A DNA stretch of 26,098 bases. Source: CAZRZN01 sp964604565 (lineage in GTDB: Bacteria; Pseudomonadota; Alphaproteobacteria; Rhodobacterales; Rhodobacteraceae). The stretch is taken from positions 1-26,098 of the forward strand of contig CAZRZN010000035.1 in NCBI GenBank assembly GCA_964604565.1, written 5' to 3'. Each line of letters begins with the position of its first letter. Position 1 is the first letter of the stretch. This document shows, piece by piece, positions 7,781 through 15,555 of the stretch. The notes under the pieces were generated by a model. It searched no databases, was not told the DNA's origin, and worked only from the letters and a program-made list of their open reading frames with translations. The translations under genes were made by a program, and so were the position numbers.

Positions 7781-9121
7781 TCAGGCAAGCAGGGCAATGG
7801 GTTTTTCAAGCCCGGCGACAATGGCGGCAAGCAATTCGGCCCCAAGGGACCCATCGATCACCCGATGATCGGCTGAAAGTGTCACGGACATCACGGTGGC
7901 CACCGCGATGCGTCCGTCCGTCTCGACGACCGGCTTTTTGACGCCGGCACCCACCGCAAGGATTGCGCCATGGGGCGGGTTTATCACCGCGTCGAAATTC
8001 TCGACACCGAACATTCCGAGGTTGGAGATCGCAAAACTGCCGCCCTGATACTCCTCAGGTGCAAGCCTGCGGTCGCGCGCGCGCGCGGCAAGATCCTTCA
8101 TTTCCGAGGAAATCGCGCTCAGGGATTTCTGCTCCGCATCCTTGAGGACCGGCGTGAACAGCCCGCCTTCGACGGCGACCGCAACGGCCACATCCGAGGG
8201 AGAGAGTTGCAGGATACGGTCCCCCGCCCAGACCGCGTTGGCGGCGGGCACCTGCTGTAGCGCGCCGGCGCAGGCCTTGATGATGAAATCGTTCACCGAG
8301 AGCTTGATCCCGCGCGGGGCGAGCTGTTCGTTGATCTGTCCACGCAGGTCCAGCAGCGTATCAAGGCGGATGTCCCGGCGCAGGTAGAAATGCGGGATCG
8401 TCTGTTTCGCCTCCGTCAGGCGTGCGGCGATGGTGCGGCGCATCCCGTCGAGGGAAATCTCCCGATGGGGGCGGTTTGCGTAGGTATTGATCACCGCCTC
8501 GGCGTTGGCGGTTGGCTGCGGTGCGGATTGTCGGGATGCACCTTGCGGGGCGAGGGAGGGAGACCTGCCGGGGGCGGCCCTTGCATCGGCCCCGGCGGAA
8601 TCGACATCTGCCCTGACGATGCGGCCACGGGGGCCGCTGCCGGTGATCTGCGCGAGATCGAGGCCATTCTTTTCGGCGATACGGCGCGCGAGGGGGGAGG
8701 CGAAGATACGGCTGCCGTCGCGGCCCTGTGGCGCGGGCGGGGGGCTGCGCCGCGCCGAGGGGAGGGCGGCTGTCTCGGGGTCCCCTGCGGGGACCGCCTC
8801 GGTAGCCGCGGTGGCCTGCGCCTTTGGCGCCGTGGCCACGGCGCCGTCCCCGGACTTGTCGAGGTCATCGGCGGTTTCGCCTTCCTCCAGCAGGACGGCG
8901 ATGGGCGTGTTGACCTTGATGCCTGCGCTGCCCTCGGCGACCAGGATCCGGCCCATCGTGCCTTCGTCCACGGCCTCGAATTCCATCGTGGCCTTGTCGG
9001 TCTCGATCTCGGCGATGACATCTCCGGCGGAGACAGCGTCGCCCTGCTTGACGAGCCAGCGGGCAAGGGTGCCTTCTTCCATGGTGGGGGACAGGGCGGG
9101 CATGAGGATTTCGGTGGGCAT
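7781..9121 (-). CDS. pdhC: Pyruvate dehydrogenase E2, dihydrolipoamide acetyltransferase
   Basis: This 446-residue E2 core moves the acetyl group from lipoyl-lysine to CoA. An N-terminal lipoyl domain (residues ~1-78) has the lipoylation lysine K43 in ETDKATME. An Ala/Pro linker leads to the peripheral-subunit-binding domain (FASPLARRIAEKNG to GSGPRGRIVRADV, ~140-175). A second linker leads to the catalytic domain (~215-446), with active-site H419 and D423 in SADHRVIDG. AGAGGAAG precedes the ATG at 9121. It is the last gene seen in the pdh operon. The E3 (lpd) gene, often next in Alphaproteobacteria, does not follow, so E3 must be encoded elsewhere. Confidence 0.97.
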   Translation of the reverse strand: MPTEILMPALSPTMEEGTLARWLVKQGDAVSAGDVIAEIETDKATMEFEAVDEGTMGRILVAEGSAGIKVNTPIAVLLEEGETADDLDKSGDGAVATAPKAQATAATEAVPAGDPETAALPSARRSPPPAPQGRDGSRIFASPLARRIAEKNGLDLAQITGSGPRGRIVRADVDSAGADARAAPGRSPSLAPQGASRQSAPQPTANAEAVINTYANRPHREISLDGMRRTIAARLTEAKQTIPHFYLRRDIRLDTLLDLRGQINEQLAPRGIKLSVNDFIIKACAGALQQVPAANAVWAGDRILQLSPSDVAVAVAVEGGLFTPVLKDAEQKSLSAISSEMKDLAARARDRRLAPEEYQGGSFAISNLGMFGVENFDAVINPPHGAILAVGAGVKKPVVETDGRIAVATVMSVTLSADHRVIDGSLGAELLAAIVAGLEKPIALLA

Positions 9122-9189
9122 CTTGATCTTCCTCTCAGCGCTTTGGCATGCGGTGGAGTTGAGTATTTTCGGAGAGAAGAAGACCCATG

Positions 9190-9447
9190 TCAGCGCGCCT
9201 CGATCAATGTGAGGAGATCATAGGGCGGGCGCGGTCTGATGCCCCTTGCAAGACGGTCGACGGCGCGCGCCAGCGCGGTGCGGTGCGCCGCGATCCATTC
9301 GTAGGCCTCCTGGTGGCTGGGCCGGGTGCCGGGGCGCAGGGAACTGGCCATCAGGCACTCGGGCACCAGCGCGCGACCGGCGTCGGTTTCGATGCGATAC
9401 GCCTCGCGGGCAACGTCGCGGCCCTGAACCTCCACCCGGTCGCTCAT
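9190..9447 (-). CDS. Small conserved protein in pdh operon (DUF5076-like)
   Basis: An 85-residue protein between pdhB and pdhC. Its ATG at 9447 overlaps the pdhB stop (ATGA), indicating translational coupling. It is hydrophilic with no signal peptide, membrane segment or cysteine pair; the only cysteine is in LVPECLMASSLRPG. Recognisable blocks are PSHQEAYEWIAAHRTALARAVDRLARG and a C-terminal PYDLLTLIEAR. I recall proteins of this kind at this position in other Rhodobacteraceae, filed as DUF5076. Its biochemical role is unknown. Conservation inside the operon suggests assembly or regulation of the pyruvate dehydrogenase complex, which is inference. Sixty-eight bases separate it from pdhC. Confidence 0.8.
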   Translation of the reverse strand: MSDRVEVQGRDVAREAYRIETDAGRALVPECLMASSLRPGTRPSHQEAYEWIAAHRTALARAVDRLARGIRPRPPYDLLTLIEAR

Positions 9448-10823
9448 CTGTAGCAGACGGTCTTGGCCGCCTCGATCACCTCTGCGGCGGTCGTGAGCGC
9501 GTGCCGTTCGAGGTTGGCCGCATAGGGCATGGGCACGTCCTTTCCCGTGACATTGATCACCGGCGCATCCAGCCAGTCGAACGCCTCCTGCATCAGGACC
9601 GCCGAGATGTGATTGCCGATGGACCCGACGGGCCAGCCCTCTTCGACGGTGACGCAGCGGTTCGTCTTTCGCACCGAGGCGATGACTGTGGCGGTGTCCA
9701 TGGGCCGCAGGCTGCGCAGGTCGATGACCTCGGCGGAGATGCCCTCTTCGGCCAGGGTTTCCGCGGCCTCCAGCGTGTAGGTCATGCCGATGCCGAAGCT
9801 GACGAGCGTGACGTCGTGCCCTTCGCGCCAGATCCGCGCCTTTCCGAAGGGCACGGTGAAATCGTCAAGCTCCGGAACATCGAAGCTGCGCCCGTAGAGG
9901 ATCTCGTTTTCGAGGAAAATCACCGGATTTGGGTCACGGATGGCGCTTTTCAGCAGGCCCTTGGCGTCGGAGGCCGCGTAGGGCATCGCCACTTTCAGGC
10001 CGGGGATATGGGAATACCATGCCGCGTAGTCCTGGCTGTGCTGGGCGCCAACGCGGGCGGCGGCGCCATTCGGGCCGCGAAAGACGATGGGACAGCCCAT
10101 CTGCCCGCCGGACATATACAGCGTCTTGGCCGCCGAGTTGACGATCTGGTCGATCGCCTGCATGGAAAAGTTGAAGGTCATGAACTCCACGATCGGCCGC
10201 AGACCGCCGAAGGCCGCGCCGACGCCGATGCCGGTGAACCCATGCTCGGTGATCGGCGTATCCATGACGCGTTTCGGTCCGAATTCCTCCAGCAGACCCT
10301 GGCTGATCTTGTAGGCGCCCTGATATTCGGCCACTTCCTCACCCATCAGGAAGACATTGCCATCGGCGCGCATCTCTTCGGCCATGGCATCACGGAGAGC
10401 TTCGCGGACGGTTTGCTTGCGGGTTCTCGTGCCCTCCGGCCAGTCCGGGCCCGCAGTTGCGGGCGCGCCAGGCTGGGCGGGGGCTTTTGCGGTCGCGGGC
10501 GCCGGAGCGGCGCCAGATGTCTCGCGCGAAGTGGCCCGAGGCTTGGCCGCCTTGTCGCGGGGGAGTTCCGGAGCTGGTTCGTCGTCCTGAACAAGCACTG
10601 CGATGGGTGTGTTCACGGCCACGTCCCGCGTGCCCTCGGCCACGAGAAGCTGTCCCATGGTGCCCTCATCCACCGCTTCGAATTCCATGGTGGCCTTGTC
10701 GGTTTCGATCTCGGCGATCACATCCCCCGCGGAAACGGTATCGCCCTCGCTGACCAGCCATTTCGCAAGCGTGCCTTCCTCCATGGTCGGCGACAGGGCG
10801 GGCATCAGGATTTTGGTTGCCAT
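9444..10823 (-). CDS. pdhB: Pyruvate dehydrogenase E1 beta subunit with N-terminal lipoyl domain
   Basis: A 459-residue fusion. Residues ~1-78 are a lipoyl domain with K43 in ETDKATME, nearly identical to the pdhC lipoyl domain. Residues ~80-130 are an Ala/Pro linker. Residues ~132-459 are the E1 beta transketolase-like domain (TVREALRDAMAEEM, GEEVAEYQGAYK, DTPITEHGFTGIGVGAA). E1 alpha2/beta2 decarboxylates pyruvate with thiamine diphosphate and passes the acetyl group to a lipoyl arm. A lipoyl domain on E1 beta is established for alphaproteobacterial PDH, for example in rhizobia. The start at 10823 lies two bases after the VOC gene's stop (10826-10828). The first residues, MATKILMPALSPTMEEG, make the start unambiguous. 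Confidence 0.97.
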   Translation of the reverse strand: MATKILMPALSPTMEEGTLAKWLVSEGDTVSAGDVIAEIETDKATMEFEAVDEGTMGQLLVAEGTRDVAVNTPIAVLVQDDEPAPELPRDKAAKPRATSRETSGAAPAPATAKAPAQPGAPATAGPDWPEGTRTRKQTVREALRDAMAEEMRADGNVFLMGEEVAEYQGAYKISQGLLEEFGPKRVMDTPITEHGFTGIGVGAAFGGLRPIVEFMTFNFSMQAIDQIVNSAAKTLYMSGGQMGCPIVFRGPNGAAARVGAQHSQDYAAWYSHIPGLKVAMPYAASDAKGLLKSAIRDPNPVIFLENEILYGRSFDVPELDDFTVPFGKARIWREGHDVTLVSFGIGMTYTLEAAETLAEEGISAEVIDLRSLRPMDTATVIASVRKTNRCVTVEEGWPVGSIGNHISAVLMQEAFDWLDAPVINVTGKDVPMPYAANLERHALTTAAEVIEAAKTVCYR

Positions 10824-10825
10824 GG

Positions 10826-11212
10826 TCAGCCCTCTTTCGCAGGCGCGATCATTCCGACGACATTGCCCTGACCGTCCTCGACATAGGCGGCGCGCCCGAT
10901 GCCCGCATAGTCCATCGGCGGCGAGGCTTCGGCACCGCCGTTCGCCAAGGCCCAGTCATATCGTTCGTCGCAGTCGTCCACTTCGAGCGTCATGGTGCCG
11001 CCTCGGATCGGCGTTCCCGGTTCCGGCGAAGGTCCGATCCGGCGCATCAGACCGCCCGTCAGCGTCTTGTCTCCGCCGATCCCCGGTCCCTCTATCAGAT
11101 GGTATTCAACGTCTTCGGCCCCGTCCATGGCCGCGAAACGCCAACCGAAGAGGCCCGAGTAGAAGGCAATGGCGCGCGGAACGTCCTCCGCGTGGATCTC
11201 GAAATGCGGCAT
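10826..11212 (-). CDS. VOC (glyoxalase/bleomycin-resistance fold) family protein
   Basis: A 128-residue protein with the paired beta-alpha-beta-beta-beta layout of the vicinal-oxygen-chelate superfamily. MPHFEIHAEDVPRAIAFYSGLFGW is the typical first motif, and AAYVEDGQGNVVGMIAP is the usual C-terminal one. The frame is open further upstream, but the conserved start MPHFEIHA at 11212 overlaps the pdhA stop as ATGA and is clearly the real one. VOC proteins range from metal-dependent lyases and dioxygenases to antibiotic-binding proteins, and the substrate cannot be told here. The position between pdhA and pdhB is striking: either a small-molecule binding or detoxification role tied to pyruvate metabolism, or simple hitch-hiking in the operon. 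Confidence 0.9.
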   Translation of the reverse strand: MPHFEIHAEDVPRAIAFYSGLFGWRFAAMDGAEDVEYHLIEGPGIGGDKTLTGGLMRRIGPSPEPGTPIRGGTMTLEVDDCDERYDWALANGGAEASPPMDYAGIGRAAYVEDGQGNVVGMIAPAKEG

Positions 11213-12210
11213 CACCGCGCCTCCGCGTAGATGTCGGTCCAAAGCTCGTCGAGCGACGGTTCCGGGCTTTCTCGGGCGAAATCGGCGGCGGCGTTCACCA
11301 CCGACTTGATCTCCTTGTCCACGGCCTTGAGATCCTCCTCGGAGGCATGGCCGCCCTGAACGAGCATGTCGCGCACATGGTTGATCGGGTCCCGCTCCTC
11401 GCGCATTTTCGACACTTCCTCGCGCGTGCGATACTTGGCCGGGTCGGACATGGAATGGCCCCGGTAGCGGTATGTCCTGACCTCGAGGATGTAGGGGCCC
11501 TTGCCCGCGCGGCAGTGCTTGACCGCCTTGCGGCCTGCGTCGCGCACGGCCAGCACGTCCATTCCGTCCACCGTCTCGCCCGGAATGCCGAAGGGACCGC
11601 CGCGAGTGTAGAGATCCGGCGTGGAGGTGGAGCGTTTCTGCGCCGTGCCCATCGCATACTGGTTGTTCTCGATCACGAAGATCACCGGCAGATCCCAAAG
11701 CGCCGCCATGTTGAAGGTCTCGTAGACCTGGCCCTGGTTCGCCGCGCCCTCACCAAAATAGGTGAAGGTGACGCCCTTGGTCCCGCGATACTTGTCGGCA
11801 AAGGCGAGGCCCGCGCCGATCGGCACCTGTGCGCCGACGATGCCATGTCCGCCGTAGAAGTCCTTTTCGCGACTGAACATGTGCATCGAGCCGCCCTTTC
11901 CCTTGGAATAGCCGCCCGCGCGCCCCGTGAGTTCCGCCATGACGCCGTCAGGGTCCATTCCGCAGGCCAGCATGTGACCATGATCGCGGTAGGAGGTGAC
12001 GCGCTTGTCGCCCGCCTCGGCGGCGGCCTCCAGCCCGACGACGACAGCCTCCTGTCCAATGTAGAGATGGCAAAAGCCGCCGATCAGCCCCATTCCGTAA
12101 AGCTGGCCTGCTTTTTCCTCAAACCGGCGGATCAACAGCATGTCGCGGTAATACCGGGTGAGATCCTCTGGCGCGGCATCGGGTTTGGTCGGGGTCTTGC
12201 GGGCGGCCAT
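11212..12210 (-). CDS. pdhA: Pyruvate dehydrogenase E1 alpha subunit
   Basis: A 332-residue thiamine-diphosphate enzyme subunit and the first gene of the operon. ATG 12210 is chosen over an upstream in-frame ATG because GGAGGA lies eight bases before it and the family sequence starts soon after (LTRYYRDMLLIRRFEEK). Visible motifs are RDHGHML (75-81), GGSMHMFS (107-113), the TPP/Mg block GEGAANQG (153-160) ending in ENNQYAMGT (181-189), and the regulatory-loop sequence YRGHSMSDPAKYR. The second position of the TPP motif is Glu (E154) where Asp (GDG) is usual. The stop overlaps the VOC start. Confidence 0.97.
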   Translation of the reverse strand: MAARKTPTKPDAAPEDLTRYYRDMLLIRRFEEKAGQLYGMGLIGGFCHLYIGQEAVVVGLEAAAEAGDKRVTSYRDHGHMLACGMDPDGVMAELTGRAGGYSKGKGGSMHMFSREKDFYGGHGIVGAQVPIGAGLAFADKYRGTKGVTFTYFGEGAANQGQVYETFNMAALWDLPVIFVIENNQYAMGTAQKRSTSTPDLYTRGGPFGIPGETVDGMDVLAVRDAGRKAVKHCRAGKGPYILEVRTYRYRGHSMSDPAKYRTREEVSKMREERDPINHVRDMLVQGGHASEEDLKAVDKEIKSVVNAAADFARESPEPSLDELWTDIYAEAR

Positions 12211-12627
12211 GCAGATTTCCTCCGCGGAATCGTTCAGCATTGAACTAATACCCTGAGGATAGAAGCCGGGCGAAGCCGCGTAAAGCCCGCGACCTCCTTC
12301 AACGGGACGCGAGGCATCGGGCGGTTGCGGGGCGCCATGCCAACCCAAAAGGCACGCTGATCCGTGTCAGTCCCGATGGGCGATCAGGGTCAGCTGTGGT
12401 GAGTGTCCGGTGCGGATCCTTGGGGGCTGCGTGCATGGGCGCAGACCGCGAAAATCGCATCCGCAGCACGATTTTCCGCGTCGGTTGGGGGGCGCATCGC
12501 CTCCCGCATCCTGCGTGTGGTGCCAGATGCCGGGCGGGCGTGATGGCAACGGTGAAAATTTCACCTGCCCGCCGCCTGCCTTGGCCTCCGGTTCCCGGAG
12601 GGTGTCGCAAGACCTTGGGGTAAGGCA
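12211..12627. other. Non-coding stretch between pdhA and tRNA-Val
   Basis: About 417 bases upstream of pdhA and downstream of the tRNA, both on the minus strand. It should contain the pdh promoter, but no convincing -35/-10 pair was found. A 7-bp stem, CCTCCGG/CCGGAGG (12585-12601), lies just past the tRNA 3' end without a T tract. Several short frames here are shadows with poor starts. No recognisable gene is present. Confidence 0.5.
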
Positions 12628-12703
<76 letters not shown>

Positions 12704-12715
12704 GCAGCCACGCTG

Positions 12716-12744
12716 CATGTAGCCAAAGCGCCGGCAGCGTGCAA
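12716..12744 (-). promoter_or_regulatory. Promoter for tRNA-Val
   Basis: On the minus strand TTGCAC (12744-12739) and TACATG (12721-12716) are 17 bases apart, and the -10 ends 12 bases before the tRNA 5' end. The -35 is good and the -10 is weak, as is common for GC-rich Alphaproteobacteria. Confidence 0.45.
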
Positions 12745-13030
12745 GCCTGATCGGCATGGGCAGAAGCGGTTTCCCCACCGTTCCGGAGATCTGTCGCCTT
12801 GCCCGGCAGTGCGGCGCCGTTCCGGCCCCGTTTCTGGCGCATTGGTGCATGCTGCACGGGCGCGTGATGGAGAAACGGCGGCATCCCCGCCATCCCCAGG
12901 CGGCAGTGTTGCCGCGGCGTCCCGCGCGCCGAAATTTCCAGAGGCAAGAGACGGGAAGATCAGGTGATTGTTCCTTTTGGCCGGTCGGCGGGCTACAACT
13001 GGCGCCGAGGCAGAAAAACAGGAGAAAACC

Positions 13031-13333
13031 ATGCGACAGACCATGTTCGCCTTCTTGGCGGCGGGTGTTCTGGGGGCGGTGACCCTTGCGGGCGCCGCGA
13101 CGGCGGGATCACTCGGGCGCTACGAGGTTTTCGGCGTTCAGGGCGACGACATGCTGAAACTGCGCGCCGGACCGGGGATCGGCTATGTGGTGGTCCTTGG
13201 CCTGCCGAACGGAACGGTCCTGCGGGTGCATAGCTGCCAGCGGACCGGCGGCACACAGTGGTGCAGCGTATCCCTCGATCAGGCGCGCAGGCTCAAGGGC
13301 CATGTTTCCAAGGCCTATCTGCGCAAACTGTGA
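13031..13333 (+). CDS. Exported SH3-like (bacterial SH3 type) protein
   Basis: A 100-residue protein. Residues 1-~26 are a Sec signal peptide (FAFLAAGVLGAVTLAGAATAG). The remainder is a single bacterial SH3-like domain: YEVFGVQGDDMLKLRAGPG, then VVVLGLPNGTVLRVHSC, QWCSVSL and GHVSKAYL, the usual LRxGPG and G-W/H-V-x-x-x-Y-L landmarks. Two cysteines (in HSCQRTGGTQWCSV) are placed to form a disulfide in the periplasm. ATG 13031 is preceded by GGAGAA. Such domains bind peptidoglycan or peptide ligands. It stands alone, with long intergenic regions on both sides, and no specific function can be given. Confidence 0.9.
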   Translation: MRQTMFAFLAAGVLGAVTLAGAATAGSLGRYEVFGVQGDDMLKLRAGPGIGYVVVLGLPNGTVLRVHSCQRTGGTQWCSVSLDQARRLKGHVSKAYLRKL

Positions 13334-13795
13334 CACTGCCCTGACCGTCCGGGCAGGTCATGGCCCGGGCGGACCCGCGCGGGGCAGGCAGGGTTCCCCG
13401 ATGCGCAGGACGCAGGGCAAGGAACCGTCCGGCGAAACACAATTTCGTAACTTCCCTGCGGCGCGGGCGCGGCAGGGGACCAAAGCGGGATTGCACGGGA
13501 CGGATCCGTTGGACGGCCGGCGAGGGTTCCTGCGGGAATTTCATGGGATTATGGAAACAATCGTCTAAAATTGGCGTGATCATCCGCACCGCCCGTGCCC
13601 CTGTGACCGCTGTGCATGACTTGCCCACGACCTTTGCCGCAGGACTTGCTTTCGTTCATTTGAAATTGTCTTTTGTGATGACTCATATTCGCGTCCGCAG
13701 GGCAATTTCGCCAAACGGAACCCAGCGGCCCATTTTGCTGATATTTCCTTCGACGGCAGGAACGCTGCTTTCGGGGACAACACGAGAGGGCAATC
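13334..13795. other. 462-base intergenic region; possible promoter
   Basis: No supported gene. GC-rich palindromes lie at its start (CTGCCC/GGGCAG just after the SH3 gene stop, and CCCTGC/GCAGGG at 13454-13477) and may end transcription. From about 13535 the sequence becomes more AT-rich. TTGAAA (13660-13665) and CATATT (13684-13689), 18 bases apart, are a plausible promoter for the downstream pair, leaving a leader of about 100 bases. Confidence 0.4.
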
Positions 13796-15544
13796 GTGCC
13801 ACCCAAAACCATTTTCAAGACCCTTGCGGCCGGCGCGCTCCTTGCCGGCCTGAGCCCGACTTCACAGGCCCAAGCAGATGCGGGCGGTGTCCTGGACCCG
13901 CAGACGCGCGTGCAGCAGATGCAGCAATACGAGGAGGTCGCCAGCAAGACGATCCTCGAACTGCAGCCCTTTCGCCAGACCCAGACAGCGCAGGGCAGCG
14001 ATGGCACGCGCTATGAACTCGTGGCGCTGAACCCCGAGATCAATACATGGTTTCTCCTGACGGTCAGCTCGGAGGGATTCTGGTCCAGCACCCGCCAGTT
14101 TCATCTGGAACTGGCCGACCCGGAACATACGTCTCTGTCGCTGGAGGCGGGGGCAGAGCCCGCGCTGGTGATCGGCGGCGAGGCGACGGACATGCGTTGC
14201 GCGCCGTGGTCGGGCAGCAGCCCGGAACTTGACGACGCGCAGTATCAGGGCCTTCCATATGCGCCGATCTGCGACGAACGGCTGTATCTTCGCAATGAGG
14301 TGCGCGGCAACCAGACCAACCGCGAGGCGGTGGCAGAGTTCCTGCGCGATCACGTCGTCTTTGGCGAAAGCCTTGTGGGGTTGATCAAGGGCACCTTCTA
14401 CGAGGATGCCTTCATGAACTCCAGTCCGGTCATCGTGGGCGCCGATGCCGGTGCGACGGTCGAGGCGCTGGGCCAGGCGAACCTGGACAGCACACCGGTG
14501 TTCCAGACCTATTTCAACTTCGAACTTGAGGGCGCGGAAAACGGCCGCGTTCAGGCTGGTAGCTGGTATGAGGTGCGCGATATTCCCGGTGTCTACGCCA
14601 GCGCGATGCAACCGGGCATGATCAGCTCGGAGATCCTCAATCGCCCGGGTGAGACGCACGGCCTCGACGGGGTCGAACGGCGCGCCGATGTCTACATGGT
14701 GGCCTTCGATCTCGAACAGTTCGAATTGGGATTCGAGCCGGGGACAGAGCATCCGCGTCTCGAATGGTCGCCGCGTCCCTCCGCGGTGCGCAACTGGCGC
14801 ATTCCCGGCCCGGACGGCATCGACACCGCCGCACCGGTGGTGCGCACCGGGATGCTGTCTCCGTCCAAGACGGACCGCGTCGTCGCCACCTTTGCCTCCG
14901 GGTTCAAGCGCAGCCATGGCGCTTTCCGCGCCTCACAGATGGCGACCACGAACAACGGCCACCACTACGGGTTCATCAGCGAGGGGGTGATCTTTTCCAA
15001 GCTGCACCCGAACCTCGCGACGATCTTCGTGCTGGACGATGGCACGATCCAGATGCGGAGCTGGACCGAGGCGGACAATGCGCTGCTGCCGCGCATCCGC
15101 TACGCCCGGCAGAACGGCGTGCCGCTGATCGAGCCGGATCCCGACACGGGCGAGGGCGTGCCCGGCGCCAATGTGCGCAGCTGGCTCGGCGGCAACTGGT
15201 CCGGCTCGGCGGAGGCGGAGTTGCGCACCCTGCGCGGCGGGGCCTGCATGAGGACCGTGGCGGGCCGCCAGTTCCTGATCTACGCCTATTTCTCAACGGC
15301 GACGCCTTCGGGGATGGCGCGGACCTTTCAGGCCTATGGTTGCGATTATGCGATGTTGCTGGACATGAATTCGCAAGAGCACACCTACATGGCTGTTTAT
15401 ACGCAGGAAAATGGCGACGTTGTCCCGCATCACATCGTGTCCGGCATGGCTGCGATCGATTCCAAGCGCCGCGATGGCACCCCGATTCCCCGCTTTGTCG
15501 GCTTCCCCGACAACCGCGATTTCATCTACCTGCTGAGAAAGTAA
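13796..15544 (+). CDS. Large exported protein, phosphodiester-glycosidase (NAGPA)-like C-terminus
   Basis: A 582-residue protein with a Sec signal peptide (residues 1-~26, ending SPTSQAQA). Start is GTG 13796 with GAGAGGG seven bases upstream. The N-terminal ~350 residues are not recognised; they contain Cys in MRCAPW and PICDERLY that could pair. From ~360 the sequence runs ATFASGFKRSHGAF, NNGHHYGFISEGVIF, VLDDGTIQMRSW, YGCDYAMLLDMNSQEHTYMAVY. These resemble the core motifs of the NAGPA/phosphodiester-glycosidase fold (NGGFK, G.., DG, GA..A..LDGGGS), although the usual LDGGGS is replaced by LDMNSQ. Family membership is inferred and catalysis is doubtful. It forms a two-gene unit with the next gene, eleven bases away. 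Confidence 0.75.
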   Translation: MPPKTIFKTLAAGALLAGLSPTSQAQADAGGVLDPQTRVQQMQQYEEVASKTILELQPFRQTQTAQGSDGTRYELVALNPEINTWFLLTVSSEGFWSSTRQFHLELADPEHTSLSLEAGAEPALVIGGEATDMRCAPWSGSSPELDDAQYQGLPYAPICDERLYLRNEVRGNQTNREAVAEFLRDHVVFGESLVGLIKGTFYEDAFMNSSPVIVGADAGATVEALGQANLDSTPVFQTYFNFELEGAENGRVQAGSWYEVRDIPGVYASAMQPGMISSEILNRPGETHGLDGVERRADVYMVAFDLEQFELGFEPGTEHPRLEWSPRPSAVRNWRIPGPDGIDTAAPVVRTGMLSPSKTDRVVATFASGFKRSHGAFRASQMATTNNGHHYGFISEGVIFSKLHPNLATIFVLDDGTIQMRSWTEADNALLPRIRYARQNGVPLIEPDPDTGEGVPGANVRSWLGGNWSGSAEAELRTLRGGACMRTVAGRQFLIYAYFSTATPSGMARTFQAYGCDYAMLLDMNSQEHTYMAVYTQENGDVVPHHIVSGMAAIDSKRRDGTPIPRFVGFPDNRDFIYLLRK

Positions 15545-15555
15545 AAGAGGCCGAG

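Noticed and set aside
9246..10871. 541-codon plus-strand frame
   Set aside because: Antisense shadow of pdhB; the composition is Arg/Gly-rich with no recognisable domain.
10603..12243. 546-codon open frame on the plus strand
   Set aside because: It lies antisense to pdhA, the VOC gene and the 5' end of pdhB, whose frames carry clear family motifs; it is a high-GC shadow frame.
14764..15555. N-terminal extension of the FGE-fold frame
   Set aside because: The open frame upstream of 15556 overlaps the preceding gene; a ribosome site and signal peptide begin at 15556.
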